From an uncultured Clostridia bacterium (GTDB lineage: Bacteria; Bacillota; Clostridia; TANB77; CAG-508), in assembly GCA_947627295.1 (NCBI GenBank), contig CANQVJ010000009.1:1-64000 (forward strand): a stretch of 64,000 bases of DNA, written 5' to 3'. Numbering within the stretch: position 1 is the stretch's first letter; the number at the start of each line of letters is the position of its first letter. The position numbers and the translations under genes are program-made. Of the stretch, positions 55,445 through 63,417 are shown one piece after another. The notes beneath the pieces were generated by a model. That model saw only the letters and a program-made list of their open reading frames with translations. It was not told the origin of the DNA and made no database searches.

Positions 55445-57865
55445 ATGAAAGTATCATTAAATTTAATTAGAAAATATATTGATTTACCAAAAAATTTAAC
55501 AGACGAGCAAATTGCGTATGACATGACTTTAAGGACCGTTGAAGTTGAAGATGTTGAAAACACTGCTACAAAGTACCATGACATTGTGGTTGGAAAGATT
55601 TTAGAAGTTAAACCACACCCTAATGCAGACAAGCTAAGAATTTGCATTACAGATATTGGCGAGAGTTCTCCTGTGCAAATTGTTTGCGGTGGTTCTAATT
55701 TGTATGAGGGTCAAAAGGTTGTAGTCTCAAAGCCGGGTGCCGAGGTCGTTTGGCATGGTGAGGGAGAGCCAACAGTTGTTAAGGAAACAAAACTTAGGGG
55801 CGAAAAATCTTATGGTATGATTTGTGCTTCGTGTGAAGTTCACCTTGGCGAGTTCTTCCCAAATGAAGGCGAAACCGAAATAACCGACCTTAAAGACTTT
55901 AAATGCAAGCCAGGCGACGAAATTGCCAAAGTCTTTGAAATGGACGACACCGTGTTGGAGATAGATAATAAATCACTAACAAACAGGCCGGATTTATGGG
56001 GACATTATGGCGTAGCCCGCGAGCTTTCAGCAATTTACGATGTGCCTTTGAAAGAGCAAGAAAAGTTTGAGCTTGAGAAAGGGCTTCCAAAATACAATGT
56101 TGAAATTGAAGATACTACAAAATGTAATAGATACATTGGGGTGGAAATTGACGGCATATATGAAAAGCCTTCTCCAATGTGGATGCAGTCGGTTTTAACA
56201 AAAACAGGGTTAAGGCCAATTAATGCAATTGTTGACATAACAAACTATGTAATGGTTGCTGTTGGTCAGCCTATGCACGCATTCGACAAGACCCATGTAA
56301 GCGGTGAAAAGATAGTTGTTAGAAATGCTAAGAAAAACGAAAAACTTTTGTTGCTAGATAACAACACTGTAAATTTAACAACAGACGATTTAGTAATATG
56401 CGACGAGAGTGATGTTATGGCTCTTGCAGGCATCAGAGGCGGTAAGAAGGATTCGATTTTACCAGAAACCAAAGGAATTGTTTTGGAAATTGCAAACTTC
56501 ACAGCAGACACTATTAGGAATACCGGAAGAAGGTTTGCTGAAAAAACCGATTCTGCAATAAGGTATGAGAAGGGAATAGACACTCAAAGGGTGGACGAAG
56601 GGGTCGATTTAGCCCTAAGGCTTATCAAAGAAATCTTCCCTGAGAGTAAGATTATAAAATATGCGGATGTGTACCCAAATAAAACTCAGAAAAATCAAAT
56701 TCAAGTGAGTGAGGAGTTTTTGGATGTAAGGCTTGGCAAGAAGATACCTCAGGAGAAAATTACTCAAATTTTGACTTCGCTTGGATATGAAATAAAATAT
56801 AAAAATGGCGAGTATTCAGTTACCGTTCCAACTTGGAGATCTACTGGAGATGTTACAATAAAGGACGACGTTATGGGCGACATTGCAAGAATCCTAAGTT
56901 TTGATAGCTTTGAGGCAAAGCCAATTGATATAACAGTTGAGCACTCAGTTAAGCAAAACGATGTTGCGTTGGATAGAAAAATTAGAGAATATCTTTCAAA
57001 CAGGTGCGGTTTCTATGAAATTTATACATACCCATGGATTGATAAAAAGTATATCAAGGCAGCTGGGGTGGATTTGAAGCAATCTATAAAACTTGCAACA
57101 CCACCTGCACCAGAGCTAGCGTATTTAAGAAGTTCACTAGTTCCAGGTATGTTGGAAGCAGTGTATAAAAACCTTAGGTATTATGAAAGTTTCAGGTTGT
57201 TTGAGGGTAAACAAGTGTATCGCAAAGGCGACTACAGACCTTCTTCAGACGACGAAATTTTACCAGTGCAAACAAATTATTTAACAGGTTGCATTGTTGG
57301 TAAAAATGCTAAGGAAATTTTCTATGAGGCAAAGGGCGTAATAGAGAACATGGCAAGAAATTGTCAAATGGAAGAGTTGGAATTAAAGCAAGTTAAAAAG
57401 CCAAAATGGGCTGACATCAATGCTTATTTGAATATTGTTAAAAATGGAGAAACAATTGGTACTCTTGGACTTGTTTCAGTTCAAACAATGGCAAATACAA
57501 AAATCAAGAGAACAAATGTGGCAATGTTTGAAATGAACGCAGATAAACTTGTGGCTTATGAATCAAGAACAAATGAATATGAAAGATTGCCTGAATTGCC
57601 ACTTGTTGAAAAGGACTTGTCAATAGTTGTAGACAAGAGTGTTACATGGAAGGAAATCGAGGGTTGTATCGAGTCGCTTGTAAAAGAGGTTGAATTTGTA
57701 GACGAATACAATGGCGGTCAAATTCCAGACGACAAGAAATCAATTACTCTAAAGGTAAGAATGATAAACGAGGGCACAACAATGACTTCAGATGAAATAA
57801 ATGCAAAAATAAATAAGATTCTTAAGGTCTTAAACGACAAGTGCCAAGCCACCCTCCGCACATAG
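55445..57865 (+). CDS. pheT: Phenylalanine-tRNA ligase beta subunit
   Basis: An 806-residue PheRS beta subunit, of normal length. Domains in order: N-terminal MKVSLNLIRKYIDLPKNLTD, the tRNA-binding OB domain (KILEVKPHPNADKLRICITDIG) from about 45, B3/B4 editing domain with NRPDLWGHYGVARELSAIY near 180, B5 domain, the catalytic-like core with LRSSLVPGMLEAVYKNLRYY near 560, and the C-terminal ferredoxin-fold anticodon-binding domain. It is co-transcribed with pheS. 806 codons read without a single in-frame CGG. A hairpin terminator follows. Confidence 0.95.
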   Translation: MKVSLNLIRKYIDLPKNLTDEQIAYDMTLRTVEVEDVENTATKYHDIVVGKILEVKPHPNADKLRICITDIGESSPVQIVCGGSNLYEGQKVVVSKPGAEVVWHGEGEPTVVKETKLRGEKSYGMICASCEVHLGEFFPNEGETEITDLKDFKCKPGDEIAKVFEMDDTVLEIDNKSLTNRPDLWGHYGVARELSAIYDVPLKEQEKFELEKGLPKYNVEIEDTTKCNRYIGVEIDGIYEKPSPMWMQSVLTKTGLRPINAIVDITNYVMVAVGQPMHAFDKTHVSGEKIVVRNAKKNEKLLLLDNNTVNLTTDDLVICDESDVMALAGIRGGKKDSILPETKGIVLEIANFTADTIRNTGRRFAEKTDSAIRYEKGIDTQRVDEGVDLALRLIKEIFPESKIIKYADVYPNKTQKNQIQVSEEFLDVRLGKKIPQEKITQILTSLGYEIKYKNGEYSVTVPTWRSTGDVTIKDDVMGDIARILSFDSFEAKPIDITVEHSVKQNDVALDRKIREYLSNRCGFYEIYTYPWIDKKYIKAAGVDLKQSIKLATPPAPELAYLRSSLVPGMLEAVYKNLRYYESFRLFEGKQVYRKGDYRPSSDDEILPVQTNYLTGCIVGKNAKEIFYEAKGVIENMARNCQMEELELKQVKKPKWADINAYLNIVKNGETIGTLGLVSVQTMANTKIKRTNVAMFEMNADKLVAYESRTNEYERLPELPLVEKDLSIVVDKSVTWKEIEGCIESLVKEVEFVDEYNGGQIPDDKKSITLKVRMINEGTTMTSDEINAKINKILKVLNDKCQATLRT

Positions 57866-57875
57866 AGTTTATACT

Positions 57876-57903
57876 AGGAACTTGTCATTTCTGACAAGTC
57901 CCT
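57876..57903 (+). terminator. pheST terminator
   Basis: AGGAACTTGTCA / TGACAAGTCCCT stem with a TTTC loop, then TAATTGTTATAAGGAAGG. This block is nearly the same as the terminator plus ribosome-binding region before the CptN-like toxin (58145-58190). Confidence 0.7.
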
Positions 57904-57975
57904 AATTGTTATAAGGAAGGATTAAAAAATTACCTAAAAAATCCAATAAATTGGTATAAATTTATAAAATAATTG

Positions 57976-58004
57976 TTGACATTTCACATATTTTATGATA
58001 ATAT
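57976..58004 (+). promoter_or_regulatory. Promoter of the CptI-like antitoxin RNA
   Basis: -35 TTGACA (57976-57981), 17-bp spacer, -10 TAATAT (57999-58004). Confidence 0.8.
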
Positions 58005-58035
58005 GAATATAATAATTAAGAACATCTTTGTTTTT

Positions 58036-58143
58036 AATAAATGTGTTTGTCGCCGCCCCTTTGGCGAGTTATAAATGAGAGAGTGAATAAATGTATTTGT
58101 CGCCGCCTCTTTGAGCGACTAATAAATGAGAGAGTGAATAAAT
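58036..58143 (+). repeat. 50-51-nt tandem repeats of the CptI-like RNA
   Basis: Unit 1 58036-58085, unit 2 58086-58136, partial unit 58137-58143. The hairpin sequences differ by a few bases between units while the ends are conserved. Confidence 0.9.
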
Positions 58144-58144
58144 A

Positions 58145-58172
58145 TTAGGGGCTTGTCAGAAATGATAAGTTC
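58145..58172 (+). terminator. Terminator between antitoxin RNA and CptN-like toxin
   Basis: AGGGGCTTGTCA / TGATAAGTTCCT, 12 bp with several G-U pairs and a GAAA loop, then TAATTATTAT. Partial read-through would set the antitoxin-to-toxin ratio. Confidence 0.75.
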
Positions 58173-58197
58173 CTAATTATTATAAGGAGTAATAATT

Positions 58198-58683
58198 ATG
58201 CAAATAGATGTAGGATGTTTCTATTTTATAAAAGATACATTTTTTGATATTATAGATGATCCAGAGTTAATGAAAAATAAGAAAAATGGAAATAAGCGAC
58301 CATGTTATTATTGTTTTAAGAGTAAAGAATATAATAATATAATTTGGTTTATTCCTGTAAGTACAAAAATCAGTAAATACCAAAAAATTTACAATTACAA
58401 AATAGAAAAACAAATTAAATTAGGAAAAAAGCCATCAATTGATACAATTGTTTTTGGAAATATAGCCAATACATATAGTACTTTTTTAATACAAAATATG
58501 TTTCCTGTAACGGAGAAATATGTAGAAAGTCAATACACAAAGAATAAAGTACCAATAAGATTATCGAATAAATTGCAAAAAGAAATTATAGATAAAGCAA
58601 CAAAGGTTTTGAATTTATATAATCATGGAATGAAGAATATTGTATTTCCTAATATTGATAGAATATTAGAAAAATTATTATAA
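58198..58683 (+). CDS. Type III toxin endoribonuclease, CptN/TenpN-like
   Basis: A 161-residue toxin of the CptIN/TenpIN family. Family blocks are all present: VGCFYFIKDTFFDIIDDPELM with following KNKKNGNKRPCYYCFK, IIWFIPVSTKISKY, IDTIVFGNI, FLIQNMFPVTEKYV, and EIIDKATKVLNLYNHG. These toxins are metal-independent endoribonucleases that process their own repeat antitoxin and, when freed, cellular mRNA, often to abort phage infection. It is expressed by read-through from the repeat RNA and has its own TAAGGAG ribosome-binding site. An HD hydrolase gene follows 21 bp later. Confidence 0.88.
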   Translation: MQIDVGCFYFIKDTFFDIIDDPELMKNKKNGNKRPCYYCFKSKEYNNIIWFIPVSTKISKYQKIYNYKIEKQIKLGKKPSIDTIVFGNIANTYSTFLIQNMFPVTEKYVESQYTKNKVPIRLSNKLQKEIIDKATKVLNLYNHGMKNIVFPNIDRILEKLL

Positions 58684-58704
58684 TAAAAATAAGGAAGGAA
58701 AATT

Positions 58705-59121
58705 ATGATTGATAAAGATAGGTTAAATCACTCACTAGCAGTAGCTAGAAAAATGGTTGAAATAGGGAAGAGTTATAATATGGATGAAAAACAATTGCAA
58801 GAGCTATTTGTTTTAGGCTATGTCCATGATATAGGTTATGAATATGAAAACGACAAGCACGGAGTCACAGGTGGAAATATTTTAAAACAAAGCAATTATA
58901 AATATTGGCAAGAAGTATATTATCATGGTGAAGTCGACTGCGAATATAGTTCAAAATATTTAGACATATTGAATATGGCAGATATGCAAGTTGATAAATT
59001 TGGAAACGATGTAGGTTATACCAAAAGATTAGAAGATATAAAAGGTAGGTATGGCGAAGACTCAATCGTCTACCAAAAAGTAAAAAAACTAATCACCACC
59101 CTAAATGAGTTTCATAAATAA
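58705..59121 (+). CDS. HD-domain phosphohydrolase
   Basis: A 138-residue HD-superfamily protein. Metal ligands fit H in RLNHSLAVARKM (residue 9), HD in GYVHDIGYEYEND (about 40-41), H in YYHGEVD near 73, and D in NMADMQVDKFG near 92. Such small HD proteins hydrolyse nucleotides or related phosphates. It lies between two type III toxin-antitoxin cassettes and close behind the CptN-like gene, possibly in its transcript. Whether it serves a defence role is open, and its substrate is unknown. Confidence 0.8.
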   Translation: MIDKDRLNHSLAVARKMVEIGKSYNMDEKQLQELFVLGYVHDIGYEYENDKHGVTGGNILKQSNYKYWQEVYYHGEVDCEYSSKYLDILNMADMQVDKFGNDVGYTKRLEDIKGRYGEDSIVYQKVKKLITTLNEFHK

Positions 59122-59158
59122 ACAAAATTTGCATAAAATATAAGTATATTTATTATAC

Positions 59159-59187
59159 TTGACACCAGTAAATAAAAATAGTATAAT
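59159..59187 (+). promoter_or_regulatory. Promoter of the ToxI-like antitoxin RNA
   Basis: -35 TTGACA (59159-59164), 17-bp spacer, -10 TATAAT (59182-59187): full consensus. Confidence 0.85.
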
Positions 59188-59204
59188 AAATATAAGAAAA
59201 TCAA

Positions 59205-59320
59205 GGTGTTTCACAGCCTTTATAAATGAGAAAGTTATAAATCGGGTGTTTCACAGCCTTACAATTGAGAAAGTTATAAATCGGGTGTTTCACAGCCTTA
59301 TAATTGAGAAAGTTAAAATC
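59205..59320 (+). repeat. 39-40-nt tandem repeats of the ToxI-like RNA
   Basis: Three consecutive units without spacers, differing at a few positions. Confidence 0.92.
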
Positions 59321-59321
59321 A

Positions 59322-59351
59322 AGAGAAGGTATCTAAGTGATATACTTCTCT
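59322..59351 (+). terminator. Terminator between ToxI-like RNA and ToxN-like toxin
   Basis: AGAGAAGGTAT / ATACTTCTCT stem with one bulged G, followed by TCTTTTAT. Confidence 0.75.
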
Positions 59352-59375
59352 TCTTTTATAGATAGGAGATTAATT

Positions 59376-59900
59376 ATGAAATTAAATTTATATAGTATAA
59401 GTGATGAATATATAAAATATTTAAGACAATTTGATAATAAAATTTACGATAATAAAGAAGATACAAGAATTCATGAAAGAAAATATTTAGGGGTTGTATT
59501 AACTGTAAATGAGTATAATTATTATATTCCAATGTCATCTCCTAAAAAATCAGATTATATAGATTTTGATAAGAAAATCATTAGGAAAGATACAAAAACT
59601 ATAATAAGAATACACGAAGGCGGTCGTTTATATGGAACTTTAAGAATAAGTAATATGATTCCTGTACCAATAACAGAACTAGAACCTTATATAATAGCAA
59701 ACGAAAAAGATTTAAAATATAAAGAATTAATACTTGGAGAACTAAGATACATAAATAATAATAGTGATAAAATTACAAAATATGCGAAGACAGTATATAA
59801 ACAAAAAACTAAAAATATAAATATAGGATATATAAAAAATACTGTTGATTTTAAATTATTAGAAGAAAAGTTAAAAGTGTGGAATAAAAACAATTCTTAA
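59376..59900 (+). CDS. toxN: Type III toxin endoribonuclease, ToxN/AbiQ family
   Basis: A 174-residue ToxN/AbiQ-like endoribonuclease. The start MKLNLYSISDEYIKYLRQFD, KYLGVVLTVNEYNYYIPMSSPK near residue 37, and LRISNMIPVPITELEPY near 92 are the family hallmarks. The toxin cleaves A-rich RNA and is inhibited by its own processed repeat RNA; ToxIN systems give phage resistance by abortive infection. The ATG at 59376 is chosen for its TAGGAG site; an in-frame ATG at 59337 lies within the terminator hairpin and is unlikely. A GAAC...GTTC-containing repeat follows the gene. Confidence 0.92.
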   Translation: MKLNLYSISDEYIKYLRQFDNKIYDNKEDTRIHERKYLGVVLTVNEYNYYIPMSSPKKSDYIDFDKKIIRKDTKTIIRIHEGGRLYGTLRISNMIPVPITELEPYIIANEKDLKYKELILGELRYINNNSDKITKYAKTVYKQKTKNINIGYIKNTVDFKLLEEKLKVWNKNNS

Positions 59901-59911
59901 ACAAACAAAAG

Positions 59912-59973
59912 GCGAACAGAATGTTCGGTAAAATCAGGGAGTAAGGGAGTGGAGTAAAACTCTCTCCCTTAAT
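59912..59973 (+). repeat. Dispersed ~62-bp repeat, copy A (with terminator-like hairpin)
   Basis: Starts GCGAACAGAATGTTCGGTAA and ends in an AAGGGAG / CTCTCCCTT hairpin. A near copy lies at 61239-61304. Both follow an accessory gene (toxN, fic). Confidence 0.7.
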
Positions 59974-60149
59974 AAAGTAGTTGCTAATTTGCACAATACT
60001 TTGATAGTACAAATCAAATTTTTTATTTTGATATACAATTAAAAAATTATACATGTTTTAAAAATATGTATAATTTTTTTGATTTTTTATACATATTTAT
60101 TGAAAATATATAAAATTTGTGATATTTTATATATATGGAGGTGCGAAAA

Positions 60150-61217
60150 ATGAAATTAGAAATGTTACCATATAAAAATATTGATTTAAAAACAAAAAAA
60201 ATTTTAGAACAATTAACAATTTCTTCAAGGGCATTAGCAGAACTTAAAGGATATGCAAATACCATTCCAAATATGCATATTCTAATAAATGCTGTAACAA
60301 TAAATGAGGCTAAAGATAGTAGTGCTATTGAAAACATAGTTACAACTCATGATGACATTTATAAAGTTCTTACAGAAAGTGGTTACAAAGAAGAAAATGC
60401 TAAAGAAGTAGTTGATTATAGAAACGCAATTTGGAGTGGATTTGAACAAATAAAAAAAGAGGGATACATTAACACAAATACAATTATCAAAATACAAAGT
60501 ATTATTGAGCACAACAATGCCGGAATTAGAAAATTACCTGGAACTGAACTTAAAAATTCTATTACTGGCGAAACTATCTATACTCCACCACAGAACGAAA
60601 AAGATATAAGAAACTATTTAAAAAATTTAGAAGATTTTATTAATAATAAAAAAGACAACATTGACCCCCTAATAAAAGTATGTTTAATCCACTATCAGTT
60701 TGAAAGTATCCATCCCTTTTATGACGGAAATGGAAGAACAGGGAGAATTTTAAATATTCTATATCTTGTATTAAATCAATTAATAGACAGCCCAATTTTA
60801 TATTTAAGTAAATATATTAATAAAACTAAACAAGAATATTATAGATTGTTTACCGATATTAGAGAAAATAATAATTTTGAAGATTGGATTTTATATATTT
60901 TAAAAGGGATTGAAATTACTTCTAAAGAAACAATTGAATTGATTGAAAAAATCCAAAATGAAATAAAAAATTATGAGGAAGAATTTAAAAATAAGTTGCC
61001 TAAAATTTATTCAAAAGAATTATTGGAAAGCTTATTTTATGAAGTATATACTAAAATATCATATATTGAAAAAGCATGTGGAGTTACAAGATTAACAGCA
61101 ACTTCATATTTAAATCAATTGGAAGGAATTGGACTTTTAGAGTCTGAAAAAATTGGAAGAGAAAAAATATTTAAAAATATTAGATTAATAAATTTGTTAT
61201 CAGATAAAAAATTATAG
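60150..61217 (+). CDS. Fic-family protein (AMPylator), class II
   Basis: A 355-residue Fic-domain protein. The catalytic core is HPFYDGNGRTGR (His near residue 188), full HPFx(D/E)GNGRxxR. An N-terminal inhibitory motif SSAIEN near residue 60 ([S/T]xxxE[G/N]) makes it an intramolecularly inhibited class II Fic. The Fic N-terminal domain and a C-terminal winged-helix segment (YIEKACGVTRLTATSYLNQLEGIGLL) match the common bacterial Fic/DOC family. It probably transfers AMP to a protein target. The ATG at 60150 is preferred to 60135 because GGAGGTG sits seven bases before it. It lies in the toxin-antitoxin island. Confidence 0.92.
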   Translation: MKLEMLPYKNIDLKTKKILEQLTISSRALAELKGYANTIPNMHILINAVTINEAKDSSAIENIVTTHDDIYKVLTESGYKEENAKEVVDYRNAIWSGFEQIKKEGYINTNTIIKIQSIIEHNNAGIRKLPGTELKNSITGETIYTPPQNEKDIRNYLKNLEDFINNKKDNIDPLIKVCLIHYQFESIHPFYDGNGRTGRILNILYLVLNQLIDSPILYLSKYINKTKQEYYRLFTDIRENNNFEDWILYILKGIEITSKETIELIEKIQNEIKNYEEEFKNKLPKIYSKELLESLFYEVYTKISYIEKACGVTRLTATSYLNQLEGIGLLESEKIGREKIFKNIRLINLLSDKKL

Positions 61218-61238
61218 TAATTTGGAATAATTAAAAAA

Positions 61239-61304
61239 GCGAACAAAGTGTTCGGTAAAATCAGGGAGTAGGGGGGGAGTGGAGTAAAACTTTCTCCTTT
61301 AATA
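61239..61304 (+). repeat. Dispersed ~62-bp repeat, copy B
   Basis: Matches 59912-59973 over its length (GCGAAC...GTTCGGTAAAATCAGGGAGTA, then GGAGTGGAGTAAAAC) with a few changes and a longer G-run. Confidence 0.7.
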
Positions 61305-61550
61305 ATATTATTAATTTAATTTGTTTTTACAAAACTCTACTAGAAAAATTTTTGGCTAATATAGCAGGGAGAAGAATCAGCAAACAAAAAATAAATTATA
61401 TTAAAAACTTTTTATTAAATTTGAAATTTATAAAATTAACAAATTAAGTTTATATAAAAATTTTAAATCTATATAAATATCTAATTAAAATTTGTTTGCT
61501 AAAAACGAACATCTGATTAATAAATACATATAATTTGTATATATAAAATT

Positions 61551-61740
61551 TTTGAAGTCTCAAATTCGATTCTGAGGCTTTTTAGCTTTTCGGCAATGTA
61601 ACTTGTTGCCTAGAAATACTAACTTCATATAATAAATTAGTAATAACAATAAAATAAAAAAATTGTCAAAAAACCGAGGCTCTAAAATCGATTTTAAGCC
61701 GTTTTAAAATTTTAGGCATATAGTTTGTTGTCTAAAAACA
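61551..61740 (+). repeat. Two diverged copies of a ~65-70-bp segment
   Basis: 61551-61616 and 61671-61740 share the order: GTCTCAAA/GGCTCTAAA, ATTCGATTCTGAGGC/ATCGATTTTAAGCC, then GGCA...TTGTTGCCTAGAAA/GGCA...TTGTTGTCTAAAAA. Their function is unknown. Confidence 0.45.
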
Positions 61741-61909
61741 AGGCTAAAATAGGCTTTTTAAAAGGAAATGAAGATTTTCAAGGAAATAACATATTGAGAT
61801 GTAATGATACATATTTATCTCTACTCCGTTTTGCACAAAACTTTGATTTTGTGCAATGTTATGTCTCAAAAAAGAGAGCCTATCTTTGTTCGGTAAGCTC
61901 CCCTCTCTC

Positions 61910-62245
61910 CTAGTACCAATATGCTAATTTGATAAATGAATTTATAAGTTTTGCTTGTTCTTCTAAATCTTCTTCATTTGCTACATTAAATTTTTTTGCC
62001 TCTATATTCCTTGATTGTAATGTCCATAAAAATGCTTTTAGTCTTGGAAATCTCTTTATATTCTCTTTAATATAATTTAATAAATCAGATAGTCTTTTAT
62101 ATTGTTGGCTTTGTTTTGATTTTTCTTTCTCATACTTCCCCACATCGGTTAGTAATTCAAAATCATTTGCAATTCGAAGTCGGTAATTATCTTTGTCAAA
62201 TAAATTTATATAATTTTTGTAACTCTCACAAAATATCCTATACAT
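61910..62245 (-). CDS. Hypothetical protein partnered with the DUF6036-like nucleotidyltransferase
   Basis: A 111-residue protein I cannot assign. It is charged and probably all-helical (LSDLLNYIKENIKRFPRLKAF, NEEDLEEQAKLINSFIKLA). It overlaps the preceding nucleotidyltransferase gene by 8 bp on the same strand, so the two are translationally coupled. In other nucleotidyltransferase modules the small partner is the cognate toxin or antitoxin, which is the likely but unproven role here. The C-terminus (AYWY) ends just before a gene-poor region. Confidence 0.55.
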   Translation of the reverse strand: MYRIFCESYKNYINLFDKDNYRLRIANDFELLTDVGKYEKEKSKQSQQYKRLSDLLNYIKENIKRFPRLKAFLWTLQSRNIEAKKFNVANEEDLEEQAKLINSFIKLAYWY

Positions 62246-62750
62246 TATATCTCTCCCTAAATATTTTTAATTTTCTTTCAAACTCAGCTCGTTTGCTTTC
62301 AAACAAATCAGTTCTATTTAAAACCTCATTTATTATTGTATTTAGTTTTTCTTTATTACATGCTGGTATAATTTCGTCTAAGTCTTCTATATCTTTTTGT
62401 GCTAATCTAATTATCTTACTTATAGCAATATCTTCTTTTGATAGAATATATACATTTATATATTTAAATTCTTCTAGTTTTTCTGCTCTATCCTTATATT
62501 TAGGAGATAAAATAGTACTTTGATATTCTAACATATCATAATCTTTTAATAGTGCAAACACTTTACCATATTGAGCTGGATATCCTAAATCAACAAAGTC
62601 TACATCTAAAGTTGCTCTAGTTGTATATTCTCCAAGTATACAGGCACTACCGCCAATTATGTAGATATCAAAAAAATCTAATTTAAATAGTTTGGTAACT
62701 TCTTCCATTTCGTGAAGTGTTTGCAATAAATTCTCTTTAATCATTTTCAA
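62238..62750 (-). CDS. Nucleotidyltransferase, DUF6036/AbiEii-like
   Basis: A 170-residue nucleotidyltransferase-fold protein. The signature IYIIGGSACILGEYTTRATLDVDFVDL (IGGSA followed by RATLDVDFV, residues about 30-55) matches DUF6036/AbiEii-type enzymes (GG-S/T ... T-x-D-x-D). A second conserved stretch, YILSKEDIAISKIIRLAQKDIEDLDEI, is typical of the same group. It is the first gene of a two-gene minus-strand unit with an overlapping 111-residue gene. By analogy with AbiE or MNT modules it is probably part of a toxin-antitoxin or defence pair. It is the third nucleotidyltransferase module in the window. Confidence 0.78.
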   Translation of the reverse strand: MKMIKENLLQTLHEMEEVTKLFKLDFFDIYIIGGSACILGEYTTRATLDVDFVDLGYPAQYGKVFALLKDYDMLEYQSTILSPKYKDRAEKLEEFKYINVYILSKEDIAISKIIRLAQKDIEDLDEIIPACNKEKLNTIINEVLNRTDLFESKRAEFERKLKIFRERYNV

Positions 62751-62877
62751 TCCCTCATTATTAAATTTTTATATTTTAAATCAATAATTTTATTTTTGCT
62801 TTTGTCGGAAATTCCAACAGAAGTTTTTCATTGTTCAGTGGTATTCTCAAAATTTGCGACTGTTGATTTAGCATTTA

Positions 62878-63369
62878 CTAAATATAATTTTTGTCTTTTA
62901 AATATTTTATAAAACAATTGCAGCCTTCTATTATATCATTATAAGTTGTTTCAAAGTCCCCTGTGTACCAAGGATCTGCAATATCTCTAGGATTGTCAGA
63001 ATAGTCAAGTAATTTGCTTATTTTATTATCTCTATCATCCCCTACTATTCTTTCAATATTTATGATATTTGAATCGTCCATACCAATTATGAAATCATAG
63101 TTATTATAATCATTAGGTGTTATTCTTGTTGCCTTTCTTTTGCAAAAAGGAATATTCTTTTGTATTAACTTATCTCTTGCACCATAATGAATATCATTTC
63201 CTATTTCTTCATAACTTGTTGCTGCAGATTTTATAACAAATTTATCACTTAAACCTTCTTTATTTACTATGTCTTTAAATATAAATTCAGCCATTGGAGA
63301 ACGACATATATTTCCTAAACATACAAATAATACTTTGATTTTTGATTTATTAAATTCTTTCTTTCTCAT
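62878..63369 (-). CDS. Low-molecular-weight protein tyrosine phosphatase
   Basis: A 163-residue LMW-PTP. The P-loop VCLGNICRSPMAE contains the catalytic C-x5-R-S (Cys17 to Arg23). The D-loop with the general acid is DIADPWYTG near residue 128. The fold length is normal. Such enzymes dephosphorylate protein tyrosines or arginines, for instance in polysaccharide or stress control; the partner kinase is not visible here. An in-frame later start is possible, since the first ten residues (MRKKEFNKSK) are a basic extension. It sits between the toxin-antitoxin island and feoA. Confidence 0.9.
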   Translation of the reverse strand: MRKKEFNKSKIKVLFVCLGNICRSPMAEFIFKDIVNKEGLSDKFVIKSAATSYEEIGNDIHYGARDKLIQKNIPFCKRKATRITPNDYNNYDFIIGMDDSNIINIERIVGDDRDNKISKLLDYSDNPRDIADPWYTGDFETTYNDIIEGCNCFIKYLKDKNYI

Positions 63370-63417
63370 GTTTTTTCATCATCCCAATCTCTAAATCCCT
63401 AAATTATTTTTTTGGAG

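Larger units (their letters stand above)
58012..58172 (+). ncRNA. Type III antitoxin RNA (CptI/TenpI-like), 2 repeats
   Basis: Promoter-driven RNA with two 50-51-nt direct repeats (58036-58085, 58086-58136) and a 7-nt start of a third. Each unit begins AATAAATG, contains a small GC-rich hairpin (TCGCC / GGCGA type) and ends ATAAATGAGAGAGTG. A terminator hairpin (58145-58172) separates it from the CptN-like toxin gene. In this family the toxin cuts the RNA into single repeats that then inhibit it as RNA pseudoknots. Confidence 0.85.
59195..59351 (+). ncRNA. Type III antitoxin RNA (ToxI-like), 3 repeats
   Basis: Consensus promoter, then three direct repeats of about 39-40 nt (59205-59244, 59245-59283, 59284-59320), each starting GGTGTTTCACAGCC and ending GAGAAAGTTATAAATC-like. 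A terminator hairpin (59322-59351) precedes the ToxN-like gene. The unit length fits the ToxIN/AbiQ family, where each repeat folds into a pseudoknot that sits in the toxin active site. Confidence 0.88.
61218..61909. other. Gene-poor region with repeats
   Basis: About 690 bp without a convincing gene. It contains copy B of the 62-bp repeat (61239-61304), AT-rich sequence, and two diverged copies of a segment of about 65-70 bp (61551-61616 and 61671-61740). A 62-codon ORF at 61725-61913 has no ribosome-binding site and no recognisable features. Confidence 0.6.

Noticed and set aside
59205-59320. Short CRISPR array
   Set aside because: The three units are contiguous with no unique spacers, a promoter and terminator frame them, and a ToxN-family gene follows. 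They are type III antitoxin repeats.
59913-59931. LexA/SOS box (GAAC...GTTC) behind toxN and fic
   Set aside because: The spacing between half-sites is five bases in both copies instead of the four of the Gram-positive SOS box, and the sites are downstream of genes.
61725-61913. 62-codon ORF in the gene-poor region
   Set aside because: No ribosome-binding site, biased low-complexity start inside a repeat, and no recognisable features.
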